Shown here one piece after another: positions 26,333 through 35,032 of a stretch of DNA of 64,000 bases. Under the pieces are notes generated by a model that was not told the origin of the DNA, searched no databases, and saw only the letters and a program-made list of their open reading frames with translations. The number at the start of each line of letters is the position of its first letter. Positions within the stretch are counted from its first letter, which is position 1. The translations under genes were made by a program, and so were the position numbers. The stretch is from Sphingomonas jaspsi DSM 18422 (GTDB taxonomy: Bacteria; Pseudomonadota; Alphaproteobacteria; Sphingomonadales; Sphingomonadaceae): NCBI RefSeq assembly GCF_000585415.1, contig NZ_KK073876.1, forward strand, positions 1,361,810 through 1,425,809, written 5' to 3'.

Positions 26333-27405
26333 CACAGCGTCCTCTCAGCACCGTGGAACTTCGTGACGACCGGGAAGCGCGGGACGCCGTCCGGGGTCAG
26401 GGCGAAGAACCGGACGGTTACGACCTTGTGCTGCTCACCAAGAAGGGAAGCCGCGCGCTCACGAGTTCCGCGGATGCCTGCTCCGAAAACGCGACCATCA
26501 GGAAGGCGGCAGCTGACGCGCTTTGCGACGCCCGCCCAGTTGCCGTTGCCCTCGTCGATCGAAATGACCTCATATTCCGCATCCTGGAACTCCTTCCGCT
26601 TCAGCAGGCTCTTCGAACGCTTCTGCTCGTAGAGCGCGTCGAGGCGGACCATCTGGCCTTCGTAACCGGCTTCGAGCCAGCGGCCGTAGAGCTCATCAAG
26701 CTCCACCGCGCTCTGCACCAGGACGGTTTCGACCGGGACGATCCAGCCGCAGGCGAGCGACTTGAACATCGTCGCCAGATCGTCCGCGCGGAAGCGGAAC
26801 GGGCTGTTGCCGACCGAGGGCACGTCGTAGACGTGATACTGCATCACGGCTTCCGCCTTCTCGAGGTCGGCCGCCGACGGCTTGGCCTTGCGGACGATCG
26901 AGCTGATCTCGCCGAAGTCATCCTTCAGGTCGTGGTTGTAGAGCTCGCCGTCGAGGATCAGGCCGGGGTTGGCCTCGAACAGCGGCGCGAGCGCGGCGTG
27001 GATATGCGGCACGGCGGTGATCGGCTTGCCCTGGCGGGAGAACATGCCGTCCTTGGTCGTGATGCAGCGGATGCCGTCCAGCTTCGGCTGGGCGAAGACC
27101 GGGAACGAGGTCGGCGCATATTCCTTCGCCAGCATCGGCTTGAAGAAGTGCGCGCCGCCGTCCGTCGCCTCGATCGTGCGATGATATTCGCGCGTCAGCT
27201 TGTTGTCGTAGGCCGACTTGATCTCGAAGTTGGCCTGCGCCTCGTCGGTCGACTGGCTGGCGGCTTTGGCCTGCGTCCAGCCGGTCACCGCGAGGGTGCC
27301 GTCGACGAGGCCGGAGTGGACGCGGTAGCGCGAGCCGTCCTGCTCGATGAACCAGGTCCGGAGCCGGCCCTGGCTATCACGCTTGTAGATGCGATCGTGG
27401 TTCAT
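26332..27405 (-). CDS. ATP-dependent DNA ligase with N-terminal WGR-like domain
   Basis: 357 residues. Residues 1-75 resemble a WGR module. The ligase core has motif I QPKLDGIR (adenylated K108), motif III ILDGELY, motif IV GYEGQMVR and motif V LLKRK, then an OB-type C-terminal domain. Seals nicks in phage replication and joins Okazaki fragments with the polymerase and FEN products. ATGA overlap upstream. Confidence 0.92.
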   Translation of the reverse strand: MNHDRIYKRDSQGRLRTWFIEQDGSRYRVHSGLVDGTLAVTGWTQAKAASQSTDEAQANFEIKSAYDNKLTREYHRTIEATDGGAHFFKPMLAKEYAPTSFPVFAQPKLDGIRCITTKDGMFSRQGKPITAVPHIHAALAPLFEANPGLILDGELYNHDLKDDFGEISSIVRKAKPSAADLEKAEAVMQYHVYDVPSVGNSPFRFRADDLATMFKSLACGWIVPVETVLVQSAVELDELYGRWLEAGYEGQMVRLDALYEQKRSKSLLKRKEFQDAEYEVISIDEGNGNWAGVAKRVSCRLPDGRVFGAGIRGTRERAASLLGEQHKVVTVRFFALTPDGVPRFPVVTKFHGAERTL

Positions 27406-27629
27406 GCGTTGTGCCCGTGAATTTTGGTGGTGATCTTGCGGATTTCGTCCGCAGCTTTGGCCAGGCTCGCGCCTGCCCGAGGGTTGGGGTTGGTCGGCGC
27501 GATCTTGCCGTGCTCGAGGGCGTCAGCCGCGGTGTCGAGGAAGCGGGCGAAAACGCCCGCCGCCCCGCCACGCTTGATGCGGATGACGATCTCATCGCTC
27601 TCGAAGTCGCGAGTGACGTTGACGGCCAT
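27402..27629 (-). CDS. Small hypothetical protein
   Basis: 75 residues with a FARFLDTAADALEHG helix and a basic C-terminal helix. One-to-four-base overlaps with both neighbours. No family recognised. Confidence 0.6.
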   Translation of the reverse strand: MAVNVTRDFESDEIVIRIKRGGAAGVFARFLDTAADALEHGKIAPTNPNPRAGASLAKAADEIRKITTKIHGHNA

Positions 27630-28018
27630 CAGTTCAGCTTCGGCCCGAGGGTGCTGACCGCCAGCGAGGTCTCGGTCAGCTCGATTTGGATTTCGAACGC
27701 GGTGTCGAGACCCGGGATTTCATCGAGCGCGATGCCTTCGCAGAAGTCGTCACCGCCGCAGAGGCTGCGGGCAGTTTCGTAGAAGTCGTCATCGACGCCG
27801 GGGTTGCACCCCTTGGCGTAGACGACGACACACTTCTCACCTTCGCCGGTCAGCTGCCGCGGATCGGTCGGGGCCATGAGGTAGGCTCCTTGATCCTTGA
27901 CCAGCATCAGGCTCGGGGCGACGGGTTCGCCGTAGACCGATTGACCTTCGGGGTTCGCCCGCGAGTGCGCGATGATCGACTTCAGCGTGTCGTCGACGGG
28001 GAAGACGAGCAACCCCAT
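27629..28018 (-). CDS. DUF3085-like protein
   Basis: 129 residues. The start (LVFPVDDTLKSIIAHSRA) and centre (SLMLVKDQGAYLMA) match the layout of DUF3085, a family often found on plasmids and phages, of unknown function. Contains a CNPGVDDDFYETARSLCGGDDFC acidic-cysteine segment in outline. Confidence 0.5.
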   Translation of the reverse strand: MGLLVFPVDDTLKSIIAHSRANPEGQSVYGEPVAPSLMLVKDQGAYLMAPTDPRQLTGEGEKCVVVYAKGCNPGVDDDFYETARSLCGGDDFCEGIALDEIPGLDTAFEIQIELTETSLAVSTLGPKLN

Positions 28019-28224
28019 CAGCCGACGTCCTTGTCGCCGGCCAGGTCTTCGAGCCAGCCAAGCCCTTCCTCGACGGCGTCCGGGTCGGCGCGCAGTCGCG
28101 TCTGGATTTCCTTGGCGAGGCCGCGACCGCGGTCATTGAAGAGCTCGACGATGGCGACGAAGACGTCGGCCGCCTGCTCGTCGGTGAGTTCGTAGGTGTT
28201 GTCGATGATGTTCTGGACGTTCAT
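28018..28224 (-). CDS. Small acidic helical protein
   Basis: 68 residues; ATG at 28224 with GGAG six bases upstream. All-helical (IIDNTYELTDEQAADVFVAIV). Stop and next start overlap as TGATG. No family recognised. Confidence 0.6.
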   Translation of the reverse strand: MNVQNIIDNTYELTDEQAADVFVAIVELFNDRGRGLAKEIQTRLRADPDAVEEGLGWLEDLAGDKDVG

Positions 28225-28274
28225 GTTGGTCTCCAGTTGGGGGCGAGGCCATGACTCCTCGCCCCCGGTCGGCG

Positions 28275-28556
28275 TCACGCGACGAGTCGGATTTCGAACT
28301 CTTCGGTGACCTGCAGCGGCCGGAGCTCCAGCGTCTTGCTGTCGCTTTCCAGCCAGAGGCGTGCCCCACACGGCAACGGATCGTGGGGGCGGTAAACGAA
28401 CTTGCCGACGACCTGTCCGTCGACGACGAGCTCGACTTCATGGGCGCGCTTGGCGCCCTTGTAGTTGCGAACGATGATGGGCGGCTCCAGCTCGCCGTCA
28501 GTGCGCTTGCGGTTGGCCGCGATGGCGCACTGGGCGACGTGCAGGACCTGCTTCAC
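28275..28556 (-). CDS. Small beta-rich hypothetical protein
   Basis: 93 residues, GTG start overlapping the rIIB-like stop (GTGA). Contains EVELVVDGQVVGKFVY and a regular beta pattern. No family recognised. Confidence 0.55.
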   Translation of the reverse strand: MKQVLHVAQCAIAANRKRTDGELEPPIIVRNYKGAKRAHEVELVVDGQVVGKFVYRPHDPLPCGARLWLESDSKTLELRPLQVTEEFEIRLVA

Positions 28557-29788
28557 TCGGTCGGCCCCAGCAGCCAGCGCCAGAAGCCCTTGCGGGTCTC
28601 TTTCTGCTCGACGTGGAAGTCGACGAGATCATACTGGGCTTCCTTGGCCCGCCCATCCGGATGCCAGCCGCGGGTGACCCAACGGCCACACTCCAGAACC
28701 TGGCCGACCGCACCGGTGTCGAACACCTTGTCGACCCGCGCCAGCGAGCCGTTGCGGAGCCGGAACTTGACGCCCTCTTCGGGCTCGACCGTCTCGACGA
28801 CATCATCCAGCAGCTCGACAAGGTCGAACGGATGGTTGTCCTGACAGTCCGAGAAGAACCCTCCCTCCGTCCAGGTTTGCTCTTCCCCGTCGAGCCTGCC
28901 GGAGATCGGGTAGTAGAAGTCACCCTCATCAATCGCATCGATATAGGCGATCGAGCCGCCGCGGGTCCGATAACGCTCGCCGACACGGATGTCTTCAAGG
29001 CCGTCGGCGTCGTCATGACTGTAGCTGTAGTCGTAGCTCGACACCGGGCTCGGGAAGAAGTCCTTCGCCTTGGCCGGCGGGATTTCGCCGACGACCTCGT
29101 AGCGGCAAGCGCGGCCCTTCGAGACGTTGTAGTCGCGCGGGAACGCGACGACGTCCTTGGGGTGCAGCTTGACGACCAGCACGCGCCGGTTGCCGTTGTA
29201 GGCGCCGAACGCGGGGAGGTAGGCCGTCGAGCAGAAGTGCAGGCCGTAGCTGCAGGTCCGATCGGGGTCCTCGTCGCACTCGTTACGCGGCTGCTCGACG
29301 ACGTTGCCGATCGAGTTGTCCATCGTGCCGGTGTGGCAGTCGGTGTAGTCGGCGTTGACGATCTTCCACGCGAGGATGTCGCCCTCGGGGGTGATCGGCA
29401 GACCCGACCGGTCGCACCAGTCGTAGAGACCCTGCACCGCGCGGCGGCTCGGGTTCTCCATGACCTTCTCGAAGAAGGCCATCAGCGGCTTGGCCATGCC
29501 TTCCTGCCCTTCGTCCATGAAGTGCAGGATGCGGCGGGTGAGCCCGCTGTCGATCGCACGGCCCTTGTAGTAGAGCGTGCGGTCGACGAGCTGGATTTCG
29601 CCCTGCATGTAATCGGCGATCGCGGCCGGCAGGTCCATCAGTCGATAGACCTCGTTGTCGTTACCGGCCTTGAGGGCCGTCACCACCTGGTCGAAGGCGG
29701 CGTGGGTGTGGGGCATGGTCTTCGGGACGAAGTCCTTGCCCAGGATCGTGACCGACGTGTCGGACAGGGTGTAGTGGACGTTGCTCAT
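28553..29788 (-). CDS. rIIB: RIIB-like protein
   Basis: 411 residues. Positions about 110-245 carry the RIIB-type core: NPSRRAVQGLYDW, GDILAWKIV, HTGTMDNSIG, GLHFCS and VVAFPRDYNVSKGRACRYEV in outline. In T4, RIIB acts with RIIA at the membrane to protect infection against resident prophage exclusion. It directly follows rIIA with a TAATG overlap, reproducing the T4 gene pair. A serine/tyrosine-rich linker leads to a C-terminal domain not obvious in T4. Confidence 0.85.
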   Translation of the reverse strand: MSNVHYTLSDTSVTILGKDFVPKTMPHTHAAFDQVVTALKAGNDNEVYRLMDLPAAIADYMQGEIQLVDRTLYYKGRAIDSGLTRRILHFMDEGQEGMAKPLMAFFEKVMENPSRRAVQGLYDWCDRSGLPITPEGDILAWKIVNADYTDCHTGTMDNSIGNVVEQPRNECDEDPDRTCSYGLHFCSTAYLPAFGAYNGNRRVLVVKLHPKDVVAFPRDYNVSKGRACRYEVVGEIPPAKAKDFFPSPVSSYDYSYSHDDADGLEDIRVGERYRTRGGSIAYIDAIDEGDFYYPISGRLDGEEQTWTEGGFFSDCQDNHPFDLVELLDDVVETVEPEEGVKFRLRNGSLARVDKVFDTGAVGQVLECGRWVTRGWHPDGRAKEAQYDLVDFHVEQKETRKGFWRWLLGPTE

Positions 29789-31926
29789 TACAGGTTCTCC
29801 TGGAAGAGGCGCATGTCGTCCTCATCCATGATGTGAGACAGAGCGGTGAGGAGGCGCGCGGCCTTCCACTGCTTGCTGCGGAACTGCGTGTTGAGCTCTT
29901 CCGGCTTGATGCGGCCGGGGAGCTTGGCGGTGACGAACTGGGCCAGCTTCAGCTGATGCTGGTCCAGCGGTTCGACGTAGGTCTTGTAGATGCTGAAGAT
30001 GCGACCGAGCGGCTTCTTCGAGGTGAAGTCGGTGCCCGGGTGGCGGCGGAAGAAGTCGAAGAGCCAGCGGAGGCTGGAGTTGCTGACCGCGAGGCGAGCC
30101 GCGAGGTCCGGATATTTGGCCAGCTCGGCCTTCTTCCGGTTCTCGAACTCGACCGCATAGTCGGTCCAGTTGCCCTTCGGCAGCTTCTTGGCGTCGCCGG
30201 AGTTGACGAACGACAGCTCGCTCCAGCGGAGCAGCCCCGAGTCCACCTTCTCACGAAGGTCGTCCGGGATGTTGAACGTCTCCATGACGACGAGGATGCC
30301 GGTCTCCGGCTGGTCGGCGTAAGCGATCTCTTCCACACCGTCCTTGCCGTAGGCGCCGGGGTTGATGTTGTTCGAGTTACGGCGCCAGTCGTAGCCACGG
30401 GCGGTGGTCCCGTCGTAGCTGAACATCCGGACCTTCGGACGGTTCAGGTTCTTGCTGTAGGTCCGCTCCATGACCGGCTCCGGCAGCGAAGACGTCAGCA
30501 CGACCTGGTCATGCGGCGGGTAGCCCATGCCAGCGACGATCTCGGCCGGCGTCAGCTCGACGTCGACGTCCGGACGGATGACCATCAGGCGCCCGCCGTT
30601 CTCGTCGGCGAACTCCTTGATCTTCTTGATCGCCTTGTGCTTCGGGGTCTGCGGCAGGTCGTCGATCACCAGCGCGGCGAACCGCCCCGGCTGGAAGCCG
30701 TGCTTGCCGGGATATTCGAACTTGGCCGACCCGATCTGCTTGATCGTGCCGCCACGGCCGCGGCGCTCCCGGCGAGCGTCGATTTCCCAGACGGTGAAGC
30801 CGCTGACGTCGACCAACTTCTTCTCACCCCAGCTGGTCTCGCGCTGGGCGAGCATCGGAAAGGCCAGGCTGGTCTCGAGCTTCGCGCCTTTCCACTTCGC
30901 ATGCTCCGACAGGAACTTGGCCCGTGCGCTGTAGTGGTTGTCGCCGAGCTCATTATGCAGGGCGACGGCGGCTTCCCACGGGCTGTCGATGTGGTCGAAC
31001 ATGGTCGAGAAGCTCTCGGCCACCTCTTCGATCACCGCCTCACAGGCGAGACGGATCGCCTCGATCGTGCGGTCGTCATAGCTGAGGGCTTCACGCGACA
31101 GCGCGACCGAGCAGGTGCCGATCGGCAGGCGCAGGTCCAGGCCGTATTCGAGCAGCTTGCGGGCGGCGCTGTCCTCGGGGAACTTGTAGGTGAGGTTGCT
31201 CGCCGACACCGGGTAGAGGATGCCACCCATGATGACGTTGAGCGCGCCTGCGTTCTGACGCATGCCCCAGGTCTTGCCCTTCGAGACGTAGGCCGGCGGG
31301 GTGAACCCGCCGCCGACGGCGTTCTTCACCTCGGGCAGCGGCTCGAAGTAGCGCAGCGCCTCGAACGCCGCTTCCTCGAACGTGGTGAAGTCTTCCGGCT
31401 TGACCGGGAAGCTCACCTCGACGCCGTTCGGCTGGTCGGTGACGCGCTGGCCGAGCAGGCCGATCGCCGGGATGCCGTCGTCGTCCTTGAACACCGAGTA
31501 GGCGCTCTCGACGCCGTCGAACCTTGAGGTCACGGTGTATTGGTCGACATAAGCAAATGGCGATTTGCTGCCGATGCCGAAGCCGCCGATCGCTTCGTTC
31601 GAGCTGTCCTTGGTCGAGCCGTCGGCGTAGCACATGAACGACGTCATCATGAAGTCGTGGCTCATGCCCAGGCCGTGGTCGCGGACGCGGAACACGGGGT
31701 CGAGCAGGGTTGGGAGCCACACCTCGATCGGCAGGTCGGGCTTGCCGGCCATGACGTGGCTGTCCAGTGCGTTGGCGGCCAGCTCGCGGCAGATGGCGCG
31801 CGGCTTGTTGGCGTAGGTCTGGTCGGCGAAGAAGTTGAAGATCTTCGGCGACGTCTTGATGGTGGCTCGGGCGACCTGCTGGACGCCGTTCGTCACAATG
31901 GTGCGATTTTCTTTGTCGAGAAGCAT
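29788..31926 (-). CDS. rIIA: RIIA-like GHKL ATPase
   Basis: 712 residues. N-terminal GHKL ATP-binding fold: CRELAANALDSH (E48, N52), RVRDHGLGMS (D83, G85) and GGFGIGSKSPFAY (114-126). Matches the RIIA family, membrane-associated in T4 and needed to plate on lambda lysogens. In a temperate phage it may guard against superinfection or other prophages. First gene of the 31.9-to-23.6 kb unit; a GTGGGAC hairpin lies in its leader. Confidence 0.88.
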   Translation of the reverse strand: MLLDKENRTIVTNGVQQVARATIKTSPKIFNFFADQTYANKPRAICRELAANALDSHVMAGKPDLPIEVWLPTLLDPVFRVRDHGLGMSHDFMMTSFMCYADGSTKDSSNEAIGGFGIGSKSPFAYVDQYTVTSRFDGVESAYSVFKDDDGIPAIGLLGQRVTDQPNGVEVSFPVKPEDFTTFEEAAFEALRYFEPLPEVKNAVGGGFTPPAYVSKGKTWGMRQNAGALNVIMGGILYPVSASNLTYKFPEDSAARKLLEYGLDLRLPIGTCSVALSREALSYDDRTIEAIRLACEAVIEEVAESFSTMFDHIDSPWEAAVALHNELGDNHYSARAKFLSEHAKWKGAKLETSLAFPMLAQRETSWGEKKLVDVSGFTVWEIDARRERRGRGGTIKQIGSAKFEYPGKHGFQPGRFAALVIDDLPQTPKHKAIKKIKEFADENGGRLMVIRPDVDVELTPAEIVAGMGYPPHDQVVLTSSLPEPVMERTYSKNLNRPKVRMFSYDGTTARGYDWRRNSNNINPGAYGKDGVEEIAYADQPETGILVVMETFNIPDDLREKVDSGLLRWSELSFVNSGDAKKLPKGNWTDYAVEFENRKKAELAKYPDLAARLAVSNSSLRWLFDFFRRHPGTDFTSKKPLGRIFSIYKTYVEPLDQHQLKLAQFVTAKLPGRIKPEELNTQFRSKQWKAARLLTALSHIMDEDDMRLFQENL

Positions 31927-31946
31927 TTTGGCAATATCCTGTTGAT

Positions 31947-31970
31947 CCGGTGGGACGACTGTCCCACCGG
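31947..31970 (-). terminator. Hairpin in the rIIA leader
   Basis: Perfect 10-bp stem CCGGTGGGAC / GTCCCACCGG with a 4-base loop, 21 bases before the rIIA ATG and after dyad g. Shares GGTGGGACA and TCGTCCC with the nrdA-leader hairpin. Confidence 0.65.
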
Positions 31971-31999
31971 GCGCGGTTTGTTGAGATGCTGTGGAGGAA

Positions 32000-32012
32000 G
32001 TGACTTAGTCGG
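32000..32012. promoter_or_regulatory. Boundary dyad site g: GTGACTTAGTCGG
   Basis: The TAA stop of the small gene ending at 32005 is inside the dyad. One arm mismatch. Separates the small-gene unit from the rII unit. Confidence 0.65.
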
Positions 32013-32199
32013 TTGCGAGACGGGGCCGGCGGGTCAGGTGCCAGTCCAGGTGATCCGCACTGAGCGGCTTCTCATTGTCGTTGTCGAAGTCGCTATCGAT
32101 CGTGTCGCGGCTGAAGTTCTTGACTTGGGAGCCCATGAAAAATGAGCGACGGGCGTGATAGGCTGAGGTCGACGACGGACGGGTCATGATGACGTTCAC
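32005..32199 (-). CDS. Small polar hypothetical protein
   Basis: 64 residues from a GTG at 32199 (GAGG seven bases upstream), or 60 from an ATG at 32187. Ser/Asp/Asn-rich with a basic N-terminus (TSAYHARRSF) and FDNDNEKPLSADHL. Two bases separate it from the upstream stop. Its stop is embedded in dyad g. Function unknown. Confidence 0.55.
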   Translation of the reverse strand: MNVIMTRPSSTSAYHARRSFFMGSQVKNFSRDTIDSDFDNDNEKPLSADHLDWHLTRRPRLATD

Positions 32200-32201
32200 G
32201 G

Positions 32202-32483
32202 CTAGTCCTCGTCGCCCGTCTTGAGGACCAGCTGGCTTTCCAACCACTCGCCACCGTCGACGTCGATGAAGACGCGCTCCATGACGTAGCCGCCGTTGGT
32301 GGCGTCGCGGGTGACCTGCTTCTGGCCGTCCCAGTCGACGTCGGTGCCGGTGCCGTCGTAGTCGAAGTCGTAGGTGCCGTCGTCCTTGCGGGTGACGGTC
32401 CCTTCGCGGATGCCGCACGACCCGGGGATGGTCTCGAGCGTGCGGTCGATGAGGCGCCCGTTCGGGGCGTAGAGGTCAGCCAC
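32202..32483 (-). CDS. Small acidic hypothetical protein
   Basis: 93 residues, Asp/Gly-rich beta pattern (GTYDFDYDGTGTDVDWDG). Overlaps the next gene upstream by eight bases. No family recognised. Confidence 0.6.
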   Translation of the reverse strand: MADLYAPNGRLIDRTLETIPGSCGIREGTVTRKDDGTYDFDYDGTGTDVDWDGQKQVTRDATNGGYVMERVFIDVDGGEWLESQLVLKTGDED

Positions 32484-32913
32484 GGAGCAACGCCTCGAGG
32501 CGGGCCGTCGTGTCTTCGATCACGACCCGGTCCTTGAAGATCGCCACCGCGCCGCCGCCGAAGGCGTCGAGCCGGTCGCTGCTGCAGTCATTGGCATACT
32601 GGAAGCCAATCGGCAGCTCGGGCTGCAGCACGACGCGCAGCACGTTGGCGATCGCCCACGGGTTGGCCTGGTAGCCACTGATGACCAGCTCACCGCCGCC
32701 GTAGGTGGCGTCGGCATCGCACGAGAACCAGAGGTCGTCGGCCGCCTGATCGTAGATGTTGGCGGCGAAGTCCTCGATCGGCCCGAACGCTGCGCGCAGC
32801 TCATCGGGATAGGGCTCGTCGTCGCCGGAGAAGTTCAGCGCCAGGTCGACGAGGGCGGCCTGCTCGGCCGTGCAGGGCACGGCGAAACAGAGCTTGGTGA
32901 AATAATCAGCCAT
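32476..32913 (-). CDS. Hypothetical acidic protein
   Basis: 145 residues: FAVPCTAEQAALVDLAL and GELVISGYQANPWAIANVL suggest an alpha/beta fold. pI clearly acidic. Eight-base overlaps on both sides. No family recognised. Confidence 0.65.
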   Translation of the reverse strand: MADYFTKLCFAVPCTAEQAALVDLALNFSGDDEPYPDELRAAFGPIEDFAANIYDQAADDLWFSCDADATYGGGELVISGYQANPWAIANVLRVVLQPELPIGFQYANDCSSDRLDAFGGGAVAIFKDRVVIEDTTARLEALLRG

Positions 32914-33289
32914 AGATGACGTCTCCGAAGAGGCAGCACTGGAGGAAGACGTCGTGGGTGTCCGCGTCGTCGTTCTCGCTCGTCATGTCGGCGAAGTGCC
33001 GGGCGTATTTCTCGGCCATGACCCGAAGGCCGTTGGTGACCGAGGCGGGCTCAAGGGTGTAAAGGGCGTCATCGGGCACCGCGATGGTGACCTTGAAGTC
33101 CTCGGCGAAGACGTTGCGCTTGCTGTTGCCATACCAGACGACGCCGTCGTCGGGCAGCTCGGCGTAGGCAGGGCGCAGCAGTTCGACCCGGCCGCGGCCG
33201 AGCCAGTAATTGGAGCCGCCCTCGAACGCGCCGACAATCATGTCCTGGACGCGCTGGGGGTCAACAGAGATGGTGGTTTGGTAGGTCAT
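32906..33289 (-). CDS. Hypothetical acidic protein
   Basis: 127 residues. Contains VQDMIVGAFEGGSNYW and YAELPDDGVVWYG, features shared by several phage proteins of unknown function. Starts in an ATGA-type overlap. Confidence 0.65.
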   Translation of the reverse strand: MTYQTTISVDPQRVQDMIVGAFEGGSNYWLGRGRVELLRPAYAELPDDGVVWYGNSKRNVFAEDFKVTIAVPDDALYTLEPASVTNGLRVMAEKYARHFADMTSENDDADTHDVFLQCCLFGDVIYG

Positions 33290-33480
33290 TCGGACAGGTC
33301 CACAGTTTCAAAGGAACCGATCATGAGCCCGAGGTCGCCTTGAAAGGTCTCGGCGACTTCGAACACATTGGCGGAATTGGCGGGGTCATTGTCCCGCTGG
33401 ATGATGAGGGCGCGAGCCGCGGCCTCGGTTGCATTGTCGGCGTCGATGTCGATCTCCCACCGGACGCGGAAGTTAGGCAT
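33286..33480 (-). CDS. Small DpnD/PcfM-like protein
   Basis: 64 residues: MPNFRVRWEIDIDADNATEAA begins a beta-beta-alpha unit resembling four other small proteins in this phage. Acidic. Function unknown. Confidence 0.6.
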   Translation of the reverse strand: MPNFRVRWEIDIDADNATEAAARALIIQRDNDPANSANVFEVAETFQGDLGLMIGSFETVDLSE

Positions 33481-33667
33481 CCGGCGCCTCCAGCTTGTCA
33501 GCCTCGGTCACCAGCTGCGCGGCCAGTTTCCTGGCCTCTGCCGGCGAGATGCAGCCGCCCCCGGCGTCGCCGCCGCGGGGGCCGTAGAGTGAGAGATGGA
33601 TTTCGGGCTTGTCGTAATTCGCCCAACCCAAGGTGGTGACGGCGGCGTAGCCGCGGCGGTTGGTCAT
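33473..33667 (-). CDS. Small hypothetical protein
   Basis: 64 residues from the ATG at 33667 (ATGA overlap upstream). Contains KPEIHLSLYGPRGG and a C-terminal helix SPAEARKLAAQLVTEADKL. No family recognised. Confidence 0.6.
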   Translation of the reverse strand: MTNRRGYAAVTTLGWANYDKPEIHLSLYGPRGGDAGGGCISPAEARKLAAQLVTEADKLEAPDA

Positions 33668-33954
33668 GCGACCAGCTCCATTTCGTTGATGTTGACCCAC
33701 CAGCGGCCCCAGTCATGTTCCTGGACGAAGTCGTCGTCATCGCCGTAGCGGTCGACGAGGTCATCCCAATTCTCGGCAGTCGGTTTCAGGTGGACGAGCA
33801 GCGGGTGGTTAGCGTTCTTGATTGCCCAATAGGCCTTCAGGAACATCTCGGTCAGCTCGACGGCTTTCGCCGTCGCGCCTTCCAAGGTGGCGTGCACCGA
33901 TTGCGGGTAGAAGGGGTCGAAGGGGTGCTCCCCGTCGACGATGTAGACGATCAC
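33664..33954 (-). CDS. Hypothetical acidic protein
   Basis: 96 residues with an alpha/beta start (MIVYIVDGEHPFDPF) and a Trp-rich end (EHDWGRWWVNINEME). No family recognised. Confidence 0.6.
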   Translation of the reverse strand: MIVYIVDGEHPFDPFYPQSVHATLEGATAKAVELTEMFLKAYWAIKNANHPLLVHLKPTAENWDDLVDRYGDDDDFVQEHDWGRWWVNINEMELVA

Positions 33955-34409
33955 TGGCCAACCGCCACGACCGGCCGGCCGTCGCCGCTGCAGCAGATCA
34001 GCTTCTCACCCGGCTCGAGCATCGAGATGGCTTCGTGATAGGTGGCCTCAAACGTCGACATCCCGTCGATCGAGTAGAGGCCCTTCGCTTGATGGGCCGA
34101 CACCGACCAGTCCCCGTAGAACTTGCCGTCGTAGACGACCAAGCCGTCATCGACCGGCAGGAAGATGTCGAACTCATCGCGCACGACGGCGTTCGCGTGG
34201 CGGGCACGGAACTCGTTGTCGCGCTCGATTTCCTCGGGGAACATGATGGCGGTCTCGGCGCGCGGCAGCGCGAACTTGATGTCGCAGCCGTAGGTGCCGT
34301 GGACATATTCGACCGGGCCGATCGTCGGGCCGTTGAAGCCCCAGCCGTCCATGTCGCTGTCCTTGGCGTCGCGGCCGTGGAAGAGGTGCAGGTAGAGCTC
34401 GGCCATCAT
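33951..34409 (-). CDS. Hypothetical protein
   Basis: 152 residues from the ATG at 34409 (TGATG with the upstream stop). Begins AELYLHLFHGRDAKDSDMDGWG, then beta-rich. Similar opening strings occur in uncharacterised phage proteins. Acidic. Confidence 0.65.
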   Translation of the reverse strand: MMAELYLHLFHGRDAKDSDMDGWGFNGPTIGPVEYVHGTYGCDIKFALPRAETAIMFPEEIERDNEFRARHANAVVRDEFDIFLPVDDGLVVYDGKFYGDWSVSAHQAKGLYSIDGMSTFEATYHEAISMLEPGEKLICCSGDGRPVVAVGQ

Positions 34410-34678
34410 TCGCTCTCCGAGATGTCTTCGAGCGTGAGCTCCTGGTCGGCGATCGTCATGGCCGGCGAGAGGTTGAACTCGTCGCTTTCGGCCAGCTGGT
34501 CGAACGGGGCACCGGTCATGGCGACGCCGTCGCCCAGCCACTGGTAGTCGCTGTGAAATTCGATGCCGGTGTTGCCGTTGGTGATTTCCTTCAGCTGCGA
34601 CAGCGCGTCTTCGGCGCTCTCGGCGTTGAAGTAGACGGTGGCGTAGAGCTGGATGTCAGCTTGGAAGAGTTTGGTCAT
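34406..34678 (-). CDS. Small DpnD/PcfM-like acidic protein
   Basis: 90 residues from the ATG at 34678. TKLFQADIQLYATVYFNAES then a helix follow the beta-helix pattern of the recurrent small family; the C-terminus is strongly acidic. Function unknown. Confidence 0.6.
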   Translation of the reverse strand: MTKLFQADIQLYATVYFNAESAEDALSQLKEITNGNTGIEFHSDYQWLGDGVAMTGAPFDQLAESDEFNLSPAMTIADQELTLEDISESE

Positions 34679-35031
34679 AGCGTGCAAATCTCCGCGTTGT
34701 TGCGGGCACGTTCGATCGCGCCGTGGGCAAGCAGGAGTTGATGGGCGAGGGGCAGCTGTTCGAACTGCTCCTCGATCTTGAGGGATGCGTCGAGGTAGGA
34801 TGGCAGCACCGGGGCTGGCACTGCCCGCGGTGCTGCCTCGGGCGCCGAGCCGCCCGATAGGAAATCATTCTCGACGCTCGCGGCGCCGATCTGGTCATAG
34901 AGGCCGTTGATGAAGTGCATCAACCCCGCCTTGTCGGTCGGGATGTCGATCTGTTCGAAGTCGCGGTCGATCGCCTTGGCGTCGGCTTGGGTGCCGCGCA
35001 GGGTGTTGCCGTTGCAGAGGTAGAAGATCAC
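34675..35031 (-). CDS. Hypothetical protein with Ala/Pro linker
   Basis: 118 residues: an N-terminal domain, a linker rich in Ala/Pro (APEAAPRAVPAPVLPSY) and a C-terminal helix. No family recognised. Confidence 0.6.
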   Translation of the reverse strand: MIFYLCNGNTLRGTQADAKAIDRDFEQIDIPTDKAGLMHFINGLYDQIGAASVENDFLSGGSAPEAAPRAVPAPVLPSYLDASLKIEEQFEQLPLAHQLLLAHGAIERARNNAEICTL

Positions 35032-35032
35032 G

